The notes below the pieces were generated by a model. That model saw nothing but the letters and a program-made list of their open reading frames with translations, did no database searches and had not been told where the DNA came from. The position numbers were made by a program, and so were the translations under genes. From NCBI RefSeq assembly GCF_005061465.1, contig NZ_LAUS01000008.1, forward strand, positions 62,001 to 126,000: a stretch of DNA of 64,000 bases, given 5' to 3'. Source of the DNA: Mycoplasmopsis bovis 8790 (lineage in GTDB: Bacteria; Bacillota_I; Bacilli_A; Mycoplasmatales; Metamycoplasmataceae). This document shows positions 44,656 to 55,964 of the stretch, in pieces; positions within the stretch are counted from its first letter, which is position 1; each line of letters starts with the position of its first letter.

Positions 44656-44692
44656 ATAAAACAGCATTTTTGGTGTAAGTATGCTGTTTTAT
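44656..44692 (+). terminator. Terminator after serS
   Basis: A 12-bp perfect stem (ATAAAACAGCAT / ATGCTGTTTTAT) with a 13-base loop, then T-rich sequence, just after the serS stop. Confidence 0.85.
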
Positions 44693-44771
44693 TTTTCAAA
44701 AAAATAGTGGAAAGGTTGCCACATATTTATATTTAATGCCTATATACCTATTAAAAAAGCAAAATGGATAA

Positions 44772-45821
<1,050 letters not shown>

Positions 45822-45830
45822 CAATTACTT

Positions 45831-45851
45831 AAACTCCTTTTTAAGGAGTTT
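45831..45851. terminator. Terminator after gapA
   Basis: AAACTCCTT / AAGGAGTTT stem (9 bp) with a 3-base loop and a T run on the plus strand. The minus-strand gene that ends at 45854 converges on it. Confidence 0.85.
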
Positions 45852-45853
45852 TT

Positions 45854-46528
45854 TTAATACTTTAAATTACGTTTATTTAAAAATGATTGATCGACTTTGG
45901 TGTAGTGTTGATTAAGTTCATTAGGACTAAAACTTCTATATTTCAGGCTTATTGGTAAAAATACACAGTTTATGTAACTTTTATCTTCATTATAAAAATA
46001 TTTTTTATCCTTTGTATGTTTAAATTCATATAGAGAACTTGATATCCCATATAAAACCATTCTTTTATTATTACTATCAGCCTTACTAACAGCAACTAAC
46101 TGACAGTGATTATAAGCTGTATCGTTATTTATTTCTGGTTTAATTTTGAAATACTCAAACACATTTGAGTAATCATTGTTTGGAAAGGGGAGCACAAAAC
46201 TATTTGTTAGTATTTTTATAGATTCTAATTTTTTAGCAAAATATTTTTGCTTACTTTTAGGAATATCATTCAGAATCTGCTCTTCAGTTAACTCCTTTGT
46301 TAAGATATCTTTTATTAAAATATTTGTGTTTTTTCTATATTTCTTAAAGAGATTCTTACAGTAATTAAGGCCTAAAGAATGAATTAAAAATTTAGTATTC
46401 ATAATTATTCTTATTCTTAATTTTAAATCGCTTGAACTATTTTGTTTTATCAGTGAAATTGACTTGACACTATTTATAAAAATTGCATAGTGAGCAAAGA
46501 TATTACAAAACTTATTTTCATTTTCCAT
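45854..46528 (-). CDS. Hypothetical protein
   Basis: A 224-residue, Lys/Asn/Tyr-rich cytosolic-type protein. No signal peptide, membrane segment or known motif was seen. The pattern LTEEQILNDIPKSKQKYFAKKL suggests a helical middle, and the C-terminal third is beta-rich (MVLYGISSSLYEFKH...). The ATG at 46528 has AAGG nearby; an in-frame ATG 42 codons on is possible. It has no TGA codon, is alone on this strand, and converges with gapA. Confidence 0.6.
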   Translation of the reverse strand: MENENKFCNIFAHYAIFINSVKSISLIKQNSSSDLKLRIRIIMNTKFLIHSLGLNYCKNLFKKYRKNTNILIKDILTKELTEEQILNDIPKSKQKYFAKKLESIKILTNSFVLPFPNNDYSNVFEYFKIKPEINNDTAYNHCQLVAVSKADSNNKRMVLYGISSSLYEFKHTKDKKYFYNEDKSYINCVFLPISLKYRSFSPNELNQHYTKVDQSFLNKRNLKY

Positions 46529-46656
46529 ACCTTAATAAACAATCAAATTTTTAATAAATAAAAAGTTGTAAAAAAATAGGGACAATCATTGTATTTTTCC
46601 CGTTTTTGTTCATTTTAATGCAATTCACAAGTTTTATATTATTGTAAAATTGATAT

Positions 46657-47994
46657 ATGATAAATGACACAATTACAGCGATTTCATCAGGCGGAAAAAT
46701 AAACCAAGCAATCTCAATAATTAGGATAAGCGGACCCGATAGCGTCAATGTTGTACAAAAAGTTTTTACCGGTAAAGTTGGCAAAAGCCATACAATCACA
46801 TTTGGCAATATAGTTGATAACTTAAACAATAATGAAATTGTTGATGAAGTATTGTGCATGTGATTTTTAGGCAAAAACAACTTTGTTGGTGAAGACACTG
46901 TTGAAATTAATTGCCATGGCGGGGTTGTAATAACCAATAGAATTCTTGAATTACTATTAGCTAATGGCGCAAGGCTTGCTGAACCCGGCGAATTCAGTAG
47001 AAGAAGTTTTTTAAACGGGAAAATGGATCTTATAAAAGCTGAAGCAATAAATGATTTAATTCATGCTAGCACAGTTAGTCAAACCAAATTAGCAATTAAA
47101 AAATTTGATGGAAAAACTTCACTTTATATTCAAGAGTTAAAGAAAGAATTATCTTTTTTAATTGGAGAAATGGAAGTTTCAATTGACTATCCCGAATATG
47201 ATTTTGATAATCCTTTTAATGACAAATTAACAGCAAGATTAAAACAAATTAGAAATAAAATAAACCAAACTATTGAGCTTAGCCAAACATCTAGAATGAT
47301 CTTCGAAGGCATTAAAATAGCCATTTTAGGAAAACCTAATGTTGGAAAAAGCTCTATTCTAAACTCAATTTTAGAAGAAGACAAGGCCATAGTAACTGAC
47401 ATTGCAGGAACAACAAGAGACATTGTAGAAGCTATGTGGCAATACAAAGGATTATTATTTAAATTTGTTGATACAGCAGGAATAAGAGAGACTAAAGAAA
47501 AAATTGAAAAAATTGGGATTGATAAATCATTCAAGCAAATTGACAATGCTGATGTAGTGCTTCATATATATGACCCTAGTCAGACAAATGATGAATTTGA
47601 TGATCAAATCAAGAACAAAGCCCTTTCACTTAATAAAATATACATTCCAGTAATAAACAAAAAAGACTTAGTTCAGAGCATTGACAATAACTCATTATAT
47701 GTGAGTGCAAAGCAAAATGACTTAGATGAATTAAAAGAAAAGCTTGTTTCTGTTTTTAAAAACATTGATCTAAATAATGAACAGTATGTCAACAATTCTC
47801 GTCAGTTAGCACTTATAAAACAGGCTCAAAAGTCATTGGATGATGCATTAGACTCAATTGAAAACGGATATGATCCTGATGTTGTGATTATTGATCTTAG
47901 GCAAGCATGAAGTCATCTTACTGACATAACTGGTAGAGCTGATAATGAATTGCTGCTTGATGAAATGTTCAAAAACTTTTGTCTTGGAAAGTAG
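46657..47994 (+). CDS. mnmE: tRNA modification GTPase MnmE
   Basis: With MnmG makes the cmnm5 modification on wobble uridine of several tRNAs. 445 residues, normal. Seen: N-terminal [39 protein letters not shown]1 [10 protein letters not shown]3 DTAGIR, G4 NKKD, and the C-terminal FCLGK with the essential Cys. No ribosome site is visible ahead of the ATG. tatD follows after nine bases. Confidence 0.96.
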
Positions 47995-48003
47995 AAATAA
48001 ACC

Positions 48004-48765
48004 GTGAGTATAAAGTACATAGACTGCCACACACATCCAATTAAAGAGTATTATAAGGATAACTTTCAAGTTATCGAAAAAGCCTATTTTAAAGGTGTAT
48101 CAGCAATGCTTATAACTGGATGTGACCCTAAAGAAAATTTAGAAGTATTAAATATTTGCTCTCATTTTGACTATGCCTTTCCTGTTATCGGTGTTCATCC
48201 TAATAATTCAACTGGTGCAAATGATGCAAAAATTATTGAAAGTCAACTAACTGAAGATGTTGTTGCTATTGGTGAAATCGGATTAGATTACCACTATCCT
48301 GACACTAATAAAGAAGTTCAAAAAGAATCATTTATTGCGCAAATAAAAGTAGCTCAGAAGTTTAAACTCCCGGTTGTAGTACATATGAGAGACTCTTATG
48401 AGGATCTATATGAAATACTTAAACAATTTAGCGATGTTCAATTTATGATTCACACATTTAGTGGCGACTTATATTGGGCCAAAAAGTTTAACGATTTAGG
48501 ATGCTATTTTAGCTTTAGTGCAATAGCTACTTACAAAAATAATTCATCTTTAGTAGAAGTATTGCAATATCTACCAGTGGAGAAAATTTTAACTGAAACT
48601 GATGCACCATATTTGCCACCAGCAAGCAAGAGAGGAATGTTAAATTATCCAAATTATGTCAAACATACAGCAAACTATATTGCTGGAGTTAAGGGTATGT
48701 CTATAGAAAAATTTACAGATAAAGTTTTAAAAAATGCTAAGAGGTTGTTCAAAATAAATGTCTAA
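48004..48765 (+). CDS. tatD: TatD-family metal-dependent deoxyribonuclease
   Basis: A 253-residue TIM-barrel hydrolase. Seen metal ligands: IDCHTHP at the N terminus, AIGEIGLDYHYP, VVHMRDS, IHTFSG and ETDAPYLPP. The start is GTG, nine bases after mnmE, without a clear ribosome site. It overlaps rsmA by eight bases. The tatD-rsmA pair is common in Firmicutes. Confidence 0.93.
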   Translation: MSIKYIDCHTHPIKEYYKDNFQVIEKAYFKGVSAMLITGCDPKENLEVLNICSHFDYAFPVIGVHPNNSTGANDAKIIESQLTEDVVAIGEIGLDYHYPDTNKEVQKESFIAQIKVAQKFKLPVVVHMRDSYEDLYEILKQFSDVQFMIHTFSGDLYWAKKFNDLGCYFSFSAIATYKNNSSLVEVLQYLPVEKILTETDAPYLPPASKRGMLNYPNYVKHTANYIAGVKGMSIEKFTDKVLKNAKRLFKINV

Positions 48766-49546
48766 TAATTATTTACAACCAAGAGCCAAGAAAAAATTTG
48801 GACAAAATTTCTTAAATAGTCCTGAAATTACAAAAAAAATAATAGACATTATAAGTCCCGAAGATAAAAAAATTCTTGAAATCGGCCCGGGAACTGGTGC
48901 TTTAACTAAATTTCTTGTTGGTAAATGTTCAAAATATGTGGCTTTTGAAATTGATACAGATATGATTTCTTTTCTAAATAAAAATAATTATTTTAATTTA
49001 GAAAATACTGAATTGATTCATAAAGACTTTTTAGAAGCAGATCTTAGCCAATATGCCTGTTTTGAAGTAGTTGGCAACATTCCTTACTATATAACTAGCG
49101 ACATAATATTAAAAATAATTGACAATAGATTTTTGTTTAAGCGCGCAACTTTGTTGCTTCAAAAGGAAGTGGCTGATCGAATAACTGCAGCCCCAAATAG
49201 CCCTGATTATTCTAAATTAAGCATTACTTGTCAATATGTTGCCAAAGTTAAAAAAGAATTATTTGTTGGTCGAAATAATTTTAGCCCTGCTCCAAAGGTT
49301 GATTCAGCTATTGTAACTTTTGATTTTTATCAAAACAAAAATGATAACTATAGTAATTTGAAGCCATTTTTTAAGCTTTGTTTTAGTGCTAGAAGAAAGA
49401 AATTAATATGATCTTTAAAGCAAACATATAACCAGGATAAAATTCTAGAAGCTTATAAAGCACTAAATGTTGATGAGAATATTAGAATCCAACAACTTAA
49501 TTTAGATACAATTATTAAACTATATGAGCAATTAGAATCAGACTAA
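48758..49546 (+). CDS. rsmA: 16S rRNA (adenine1518/1519-N6) dimethyltransferase
   Basis: KsgA-type methylase that modifies two adenines at the 3' end of 16S rRNA, with a role in 30S quality control. 262 residues. Seen: KKKFGQNFLN, the SAM-binding EIGPGTGALT, the catalytic NIPYYITS, and NNFSPAPKVDSAIV. Its 3' part uses TGA for Trp. gpsA follows after 14 bases. Confidence 0.96.
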
Positions 49547-49560
49547 TCAAGGAGGCATTT

Positions 49561-50559
49561 ATGACTAAAAAAATTACCATAATTGGGACAGGTGCTTGAG
49601 CTAGTGGATTGGCTAGTGTTTTGTCATATAACAATCACAAAATAAAAATGTGAGGGATTGATCAAAAAGAAATAGCTGATATTAACAGTGGAATAAATTC
49701 AAAATATTTTGGGAATAGACAGTTTAACAAACCTGAAAATATTAAGGCCACACTAGATTTAAAAGAAGCATTAAGCGAGCTTGATTTAATGATACTTGCT
49801 GTTCCATCAAGTGCCATTGATAGTGTTTTAGGTCAAATTAGAAATGTATTAGGAACACAAAAAATAAAGGTCATAAATGTTGCTAAGGGAATTGATTCAA
49901 AGACTAAAAAATTCTTTTCTGATGTCTTAGTCGAGAAATTCTCTAGCAATATTGAGCACTACTGCTCAATATTAGGTCCATCTTTTGCTACTGAAGTATT
50001 TGAAAATGCACTAACAATGATTAATGTTGTAGGGCCAAATGAACAATTTTTAACTGAAGTTTCTAATACATTTAATAACAAATACTTTAGGCTAGTTGTT
50101 AATCCTGATGAAAAGGGCAGTGAATTATTTGCAGCACTTAAAAATGTTCTAGCAATTGGAATTGGTGCAATAACCTATATGCATCCATACAAAAACACTG
50201 AATCAGCATTGTTAGCTGCTGGTGCTAAGGAGATCTATCAAATATATAAGGAATTATTTAAAACATCTAACAATGAATTACCTTTAGAACTTTCTGCAAT
50301 TGGAGACATATTTTTAACCTGCTCAAGCTTAAAGAGTAGAAACTTTCTTTTTGGTACTCAAATTGCCGAAAAAGGCCTTAAAACAGTCTTAGAAGAAAAC
50401 ACTAAAACAGTCGAGGGTTATCACAATGCAAAAATATTAGAAGAAATATTAAATGATAACAAGTCAATAAATGCTCCGTTTTTGCGTTCAATCATTGATG
50501 TTCTATATCACAATAAAGATGTTCATAAATTAACAGACTTTATCGAAAAATATAATTAA
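49561..50559 (+). CDS. gpsA: Glycerol-3-phosphate dehydrogenase [NAD(P)+]
   Basis: Makes sn-glycerol 3-phosphate from DHAP for membrane lipid synthesis. 332 residues. Seen: the dinucleotide-binding GTGAWASGLA (Trp from TGA), LAVPSSA, the catalytic Lys in NVAKGID and later ALKNVLAIGIG, and the C-terminal VEGYHNAKI. AAGGAGG precedes the ATG. Last gene of mnmE-tatD-rsmA-gpsA, before a terminator. Confidence 0.95.
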
Positions 50560-50578
50560 TTATTATTAATATTTTGTT

Positions 50579-50601
50579 GGGAAAAACATTGAGTTTTTCC
50601 C
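50579..50601 (+). terminator. Terminator after gpsA
   Basis: A 9-bp perfect stem (GGGAAAAAC / GTTTTTCCC) with loop ATTGA, followed by a T-rich run. Confidence 0.85.
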
Positions 50602-50653
50602 TTATTTTTTCTTTTTTTAAGCCCGTTTAGCAATTAGAAACTTATAAGATGAA

Positions 50654-51166
50654 ATGAAAGTCAAGAGAATAATAATTGGTTCAATAGTTTCAGTTGCTGT
50701 TGCTGCTTCTACAATAGCAATTACTTTTGAATCAAAGCGCACTTCATTTTTAAAGATATCTCCAGATGATAGTGATGTTATATCAATTGATGTTTCAGGT
50801 GCAGTCTTATTTAAAGGCAAACATTACTTTAAAAAAGGAGTGAAATTACGAGAAATACTATCAGTTGTAAAAGAAAAAAACGCTGACCTTACAAAAATTA
50901 ATCTTGATAAAGAATACAAAAGTAGCGAAAAACTTTTTGTACCTTTTTTAAATAATGACACTGACGTTTCAAATAGTAATAAGCTTAATTGATTTGAATT
51001 GAATACTGAGAACCAACTAAAAAAATTCGGCATATCTAAAAATGTTGCAAAACAGCTACTTGAATTAAGGAAAAATAAATTAAAAATTGGATGAGATGAT
51101 ATTCGAAATTTAAAAGGCATTGGACAAAAAACTTTTTTAAAACTGAAGAAAGTTTTAATCTTGTAA
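50654..51166 (+). CDS. comEA: ComEA-like competence protein
   Basis: A 170-residue membrane-anchored DNA-binding protein. Seen: one N-terminal membrane anchor (RIIIGSIVSVAVAASTIAI), a SLBB-type domain (ISIDVSGAVLFKGKHYFKKG...LREIL), and a C-terminal helix-hairpin-helix pair (KKFGISKNVAKQLLELRKNK and IRNLKGIGQKTFLKLKKV). In transformable bacteria ComEA binds incoming double-stranded DNA. The comEC-like frame follows and overlaps it, as in Firmicutes. Confidence 0.88.
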
Positions 51167-52785
51167 ACACCAACTTACTATCATTTATTTTACCTTTGTT
51201 TATCCATTTGTCACTTTTTAGTCATGAAACTAGATATGTTTGAATTGCTTCATACATATTCTTAACTTTTTATATTTTATATAAAAATTGGAAATGTCTA
51301 GGGACTGGATTATTAGCAATTATTTTATACTTATGTTTAGTGATGCCGACAATTGTTAAACCTCTATTAGATGATGGATTATACATTATAAAAGGCACTG
51401 TTGCAAAAATAGGAGCTAGCTATTTTATAATCAGCAACTCAAAACATAATGTTTTGGTATGCGGGAGTAACGATGTATCAACATCAAACATTATTCAAGG
51501 ATCGTTAGTTGAAGTTAAAGGAAATTTAACTAAAAATTTATCAGATATAAAATTTGATAAATCATTTGTGTTATCTAACTCTATTAAATATGTTGTTAAC
51601 AATCCAATTGTTAACAAAGTGACATATCAGACAAAAAGTTTAAGCAAGATAATTAATGCTTATGGTTCAAATAAAATTTACTTTGCTAGATACTGAAGCA
51701 CAATGGTTTTTGGTATTAACGATTCTCAAATTGCAAATGTAAAAGCAAGGTTGATCAATGTTTCGCACTTAATAGTCATTTCAGGGTTGCATTTTGATCT
51801 TTTATTCTATTTTATAGTGCTTTTGGCTAAAAAAATATTCAAGAAGCAAACAAAAACATTATATGTTGTTTTCATACTTTTATTTTGTTATATCGCGTTG
51901 CTAAATTCATTTGTATCAGCAATTAGAAGCTTAATATTGCTAATTATTAAACATCAAAAAAGAATTGGTAATTACAAATTCAAATATTATGATGGATGAG
52001 TGATTTCACTGATAGTTACATTTGCAATAAATTGCGACCTAGTTTTTTCACTGTCATTCATTCTTTCTTTTGGTTGCTCATTTATCTTACTTGCACTAAA
52101 TCATTTACTAAAAATTAGATGAGTCTTTCTTAAATCATTATTAATATTTACACTAATTTATATTTTTAATCTTCCAATAATAGCCAAAATTAATAATGAA
52201 ATAAATCTATTGTCTTTAATTTTTGGAATCATTCTTGCTCCGATATTTGAAATTTATTACCTTATGTCAATAATGTTTTTCTGAAGTGTTGACTTTATGA
52301 ATTTAGCCTACTTTCTCTTAGACAAATTGCTAGATATATTAATAGATTTTTCATATCCTCTTACAATAAAGATATCATCAACTTGACTTATTGTCTCATT
52401 GAACATATTTGCTTGATTTATAGTGCTATCCGTCATAAATATATATGTAAATAATAAAAAAATTAGGCAACTGCCTAACTTGGTAACAATGTTATATGGC
52501 GCGCCCAAGAGGAGTCGAACCCCTAACCTTTTGGTCCGTAGCCAAACACTCTGTCCAGTTGAGCTATGGGCGCATAATATGGAGGCACCAACCGGACTCG
52601 AACCGGTAAATCGGAGTTTTGCAGACTCGTGCCTTGGCCTTTTGGCTATGGTGCCGCAAGAACTGATCTCTAATTGCCGTGTAATGTATTATATAATATT
52701 AGGCTTTTATAAAAAGAATATTTATAAAAATAGAGATCAATTTGAATTAAATGCTCATTATTTCTTTTTCTTTTTTAGATACTAA
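51091..52785 (+). CDS. comEC: ComEC-like DNA channel protein; C-terminal frame runs through tRNA genes
   Basis: Seen: N-terminal membrane segments, an OB-like domain (GTVAKIGASYFIISN), and the ComEC channel motif ARLINVSHLIVISGLHFDLLFY with further helices (VSAIRSLILLI). The C-terminal metallo-beta-lactamase domain is absent. With TGA as Trp no stop occurs until TAA at 52783-52785, so the frame passes a terminator and two antisense tRNA genes and reaches into the frr 3' end. The true membrane part ends near 52460. The start is uncertain: ATG 51091 overlaps comEA by 76 bases; later in-frame choices are TTG 51196 or ATG 51340. Confidence 0.7.
52463..52478 (-). terminator. Terminator of the tRNA-Cys/tRNA-Arg unit
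   Basis: Minus-strand stem TTAGGC/GCCTAA with loop AGTT, followed by a run of seven T, 19 bases after the tRNA-Arg CCA. It lies inside the comEC-like frame on the other strand. Confidence 0.8.
52497..52573 (-). tRNA. tRNA-Arg (anticodon ACG)
   Basis: A 77-base cloverleaf with encoded CCA. Acceptor stem GCGCCCA/TGGGCGC, discriminator G, anticodon stem TTTGG/CCAAA with loop CTACGGA (anticodon ACG, normally edited to ICG), T-arm AGGGGTTCGACTCCTCT. Lies six bases after tRNA-Cys. Confidence 0.96.
52580..52655 (-). tRNA. tRNA-Cys (anticodon GCA)
   Basis: A 76-base cloverleaf with encoded CCA. Acceptor stem GGCACCA/TGGTGCC, discriminator U as expected for tRNA-Cys, anticodon loop CTGCAAA (anticodon GCA), T-arm ACCGGTTCGAGTCCGGT. 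Confidence 0.96.
52688..52693 (-). promoter_or_regulatory. Promoter -10 of the tRNA-Cys/tRNA-Arg unit
   Basis: TATAAT on the minus strand 32 bases before the tRNA-Cys 5' end, in an AT-rich spacer after frr. Confidence 0.6.
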
Positions 52786-53298
52786 TTCGTCTACATGCTC
52801 AATGTTTTTGTCAACAATTTTCTGAACATCTAGTAAATATCTTTTTTGGGCATCTTCAGATATTTCATCATTAGATTTTATTGCTTTGTTCGCATTTTGA
52901 CGGGCATTTCTAATACCAACTTTAGCAGCTTCTGAATGTTTAGACAATGCCTTAACTAACTCTTTTTTTCTTTCGGTTGTTAATGGCGGAAATTTGATAC
53001 GAATTTGACTGCCTTCATCAACAGGATTAATGCCTAATTGAGCATTTGTTATTGCTTTGATAATGTCTCTAACAGTTGTTGCATCAAAAGGCTTAATTAG
53101 TAATTGCTGAGCTTCTGGCACACTAATGTTTGCTAACTCTTCTATTGGTGTCAAGGTATCATAGTAATTGATTTTTATTCCTCTAATTAATTGAGGATTA
53201 GCTCTTCCTGTTGATGTTTTTGAAAGTTCAAAAACTAAGTGATTTATTGCTTTCCCAATTTCTTCTTCTAATTCTAAAATAATTAATTCTGTATCCAT
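52747..53298 (-). CDS. frr: Ribosome recycling factor
   Basis: Splits the post-termination ribosome together with EF-G. 183 residues, normal. Seen: LSKTSTGRANPQLIRGIKINYYDT, LLIKPFDATTVRDIIKAI, and the C-terminal RIKFPPLTTERKKELVK...RNARQNANK. The ATG overlaps the pyrH stop (TAATG), as in the usual pyrH-frr pair. Confidence 0.97.
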   Translation of the reverse strand: MDTELIILELEEEIGKAINHLVFELSKTSTGRANPQLIRGIKINYYDTLTPIEELANISVPEAQQLLIKPFDATTVRDIIKAITNAQLGINPVDEGSQIRIKFPPLTTERKKELVKALSKHSEAAKVGIRNARQNANKAIKSNDEISEDAQKRYLLDVQKIVDKNIEHVDELVSKKEKEIMSI

Positions 53299-54020
53299 TA
53301 GCTTACTACCTCAGTGTGATCAATATCCCCTTCAATTGCTCTTAAAATAGCATTAGGTTCATTAATATTAAAAATTATTAAATTTATCTTGTTGTCTCTA
53401 GCCATACTTGTGGCTGTTAAATCCATTACTTGTAGCTTTTTGTCTAAAATTTCATCATAAGAAATTTTTCCAAACTTTTTAGCATTCTTATTTGCTTTGG
53501 GGTCAGAATCATATATTCCAGAAACACCGTTCTTACCCATCAAAATCACTTCAGCACCTATTTCTGATGCAAATAATGTTGCTGCGGTGTCGGTTGTAAA
53601 GTATGGTCTGCCGGTTCCTCCAACAAATATAACAACTTCGCCTTCTTCTAAGTATTTTATTGTTTTCTCGTTAACATAATTTTCAGCAACTTTTTGATCA
53701 ACAACTAATGATGATTGAATACGAGTTTTTAAACCAATTCTTTCAAAACCGCTTTTTAAAGCCAACCCGTTCATTATAGTGGCTAGCATTCCAATGTAAT
53801 CAGCTCTGTTTCTAGGAATTCCATTTTTTTCAGCACTAGCGCCTCTAAAAAAGTTTCCGCCGCCAATAACTATACTTATTTGTATTCCTCTATCTGAAAT
53901 TTGTTTTAACTGGCGAGCAATATCACCAACTAAGTCATAATCAATTGCTAAGCTTTTTTCCTTATTAACTAAACCCTCCCCAGAAAGCTTAATTAATATT
54001 CTTTTGTACTTATTATTCAT
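53298..54020 (-). CDS. pyrH: UMP kinase
   Basis: Phosphorylates UMP to UDP; amino-acid-kinase fold, 240 residues. Seen: RILIKLSGEGL, VIGGGNFFRGA, NRADYIGMLATIMNGLAL, GGTGRPYFTTDTAAT and MDLTATSMARDNK. The ATG at 54020 was chosen over a GTG at 54032 because GGGCGG lies in between as ribosome site. Confidence 0.96.
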   Translation of the reverse strand: MNNKYKRILIKLSGEGLVNKEKSLAIDYDLVGDIARQLKQISDRGIQISIVIGGGNFFRGASAEKNGIPRNRADYIGMLATIMNGLALKSGFERIGLKTRIQSSLVVDQKVAENYVNEKTIKYLEEGEVVIFVGGTGRPYFTTDTAATLFASEIGAEVILMGKNGVSGIYDSDPKANKNAKKFGKISYDEILDKKLQVMDLTATSMARDNKINLIIFNINEPNAILRAIEGDIDHTEVVS

Positions 54021-54211
54021 TAATCCGCCCACATAAACTTATTATTTAATATCTAAATAAAAATTTATTAAATTATAAATTAAAAAATGGGATTTTTAAG
54101 AAAGTGAGCAAAACCAGGACTAAAAAATAGACTAAATTCAAAATAAATATTTGAACTCTTCTAAAATTTTTGCGTATAACTCTGTTTTATAGCCTATTTA
54201 GTAAATAGCAA

Positions 54212-55246
54212 CTAATAAAACTTTCTAAATCAGATTTTTTTAGGTGTTGTATACCTTGAATAAAAAGTTTTATAAAATGCTGCGTTTGTTATTATGCCTA
54301 AATACATAAAATATGACATTATTGACACTAAAAGTGCAATATACATAAAAATTCCAAATATGCCGAATTTATAGTAATCAATTAATGATGTTAGATATCC
54401 AAATATTGTAATAAAAACCATAGTTGGAAGTGAAGCAATAAGCACACCAGGAAGAAGTGATGATCATGGAACTCTAAATCCTGGACTAATCTTAAACAAA
54501 ATAGAAAGTCCAACATATAAATTGAGCATTAAGTAAAGCGAAAATACAATATAGAAGTAAATATTCTTGCCTAACTCACTTGCTTTATGCACTCCAAATA
54601 GCTTGTAAATTGATAGATAAATTAATGCAGAAATAAAAATAAAGAGTGCAATACCTATAACTATAAAAAATCCTTTTAGCCTATTAAAAAAGTAATTTCC
54701 GGTTGTTTCATGTTTATATATGTAATTTATGCTATAGGTGAATTTTCCAAATCCGCTTGATGAAATGAATAATGATGCTAAAAACAAAGTGATAACAAGC
54801 ACAAATGTTTTAGCGTTCCATGTTTGCGGAACTGAATTGATAAATGAATCTAAACCAGGAATAATCCTTTTTAGAATCTCGTTGTTAAATAAAGTACTAA
54901 ATTCGCCAGGAATTAGCGATAAAGCAACGCTTACACTTAATATTATTGGTATAAATGAAACAAGAGAATAAAACGCAAATGAAACTGGAATAAAGGCAAA
55001 ATCTCTGCTAGTAAATCTTTTGTATACTCTGCCAACTAACTCGTCTAATTTGTTTTTATTTTTTCTTAAACTAAGTGGCACAGCAACAAGCATAACAATC
55101 TTGATAAAAAACTTTATAACTATTTCTAAAAGTGATCGTTTTGCTTTTTTTACTGACAAAATATTTTTACTAAATAAAGATCTTTTTAGCGATCTGTTAT
55201 AGACTCTATTCATCTTCTTTACGTTTTTGTTACTATATAGATTCAT
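54212..55246 (-). CDS. YihY/BrkB-family membrane protein
   Basis: A 344-residue protein with about six membrane segments. A ~70-residue basic cytosolic start is followed by the family pattern: DFAFIPVSFAFYSLVSFIPIILSVS, ...FLASLFISSSGFGKFTYSINYIY, and FRVPWSSLLPGVLIASLPTMVFITIFGYL. The family was once called RNase BN but is now regarded as a membrane protein of unclear role. The frame passes a TGA and ends in TAG at 54212. It stands alone between pyrH and nusG. Confidence 0.85.
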
Positions 55247-55337
55247 TTTAATTCCTTATCAAAATTATACTTGCTTTAACAAAGTATTGGCTTGCTGAAA
55301 TTTTGGAAAAAAGCATTGAAAATTAAAATATAAAAAA

Positions 55338-55352
55338 AGAAGCAAAGCTTCT
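55338..55352 (-). terminator. Terminator after nusG
   Basis: AGAAGC/GCTTCT stem with loop TTT on the minus strand followed by a long T-rich run, eight bases past the nusG stop. Confidence 0.7.
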
Positions 55353-55359
55353 AAATTAA

Positions 55360-55959
55360 TTATTTTTCCTTGCTTTCAACTACTGAATAATCAAAGTCTG
55401 TTGGAACTTTTTTGCCAAAATGCTCAACTTCAACAGTTACTTTATGAATTGATTCATTAGCTTCTAAAACTTTGCCGATTGTGCCTTTGAATGGACCTTC
55501 GATAATTTCTACTATTTCACCGACTGTAAATTTCTCAATGTTTTTGCCAGAATTAAAATCTTCTATTAGTTGTTTTTCTTTCTCAAAAGCAAGATCTATT
55601 TCTTTTTTAGTAACAGGAGTTGGTTTTGTTCCTTTACCGGCTGAACCTATTAGTCCTGTTACATATTGTGTGTTACGTACAACAAATCAGGCTTTATCAG
55701 TCATATCCATATTAATGAAGATGTAGCCACCATACATATTGCTCATTTTAACTTTATATGGCTCACCAAGTGCTTTCTTTTCAGCTTCTTTAGCAGTCAA
55801 AACAGGTTTTTTGAAAATTTTGAATGCACCTTCTTCAGTAGCGTTTTGGTTAAAACAGTCCTCAACTTGTTCACTGACAATTCTGTTTTTTAAAGACTCA
55901 ACAACTTTGTCTTCTTTTCCAGAAACAGTGCTAATCATATATCACATGAAACGTTGCAT
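55360..55959 (-). CDS. nusG: Transcription termination/antitermination factor NusG
   Basis: Binds RNA polymerase and couples it to ribosomes. 199 residues. Seen: the NGN domain with WYMISTVSGKEDKVVESL (Trp from TGA), a short insertion before GGYIFINMDMTDKAWFVVRNTQYVTGLIG, and the KOW domain FTVGEIVEIIEGPFKGTIGKV. The ribosome site AGGAGG lies inside the secE end. It ends the cysS-to-nusG gene run. Confidence 0.95.
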
Positions 55960-55964
55960 AAGTA

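Noticed and set aside
46551-46937. 128-codon minus-strand frame at the mnmE start
   Set aside because: It is antisense to the conserved MnmE N terminus and has low-complexity content.
52423-52785. Separate 120-codon gene over the tRNAs
   Set aside because: It is in frame with comEC once TGA is read as Trp and encodes tRNA complement; treated as the comEC tail rather than a new gene.
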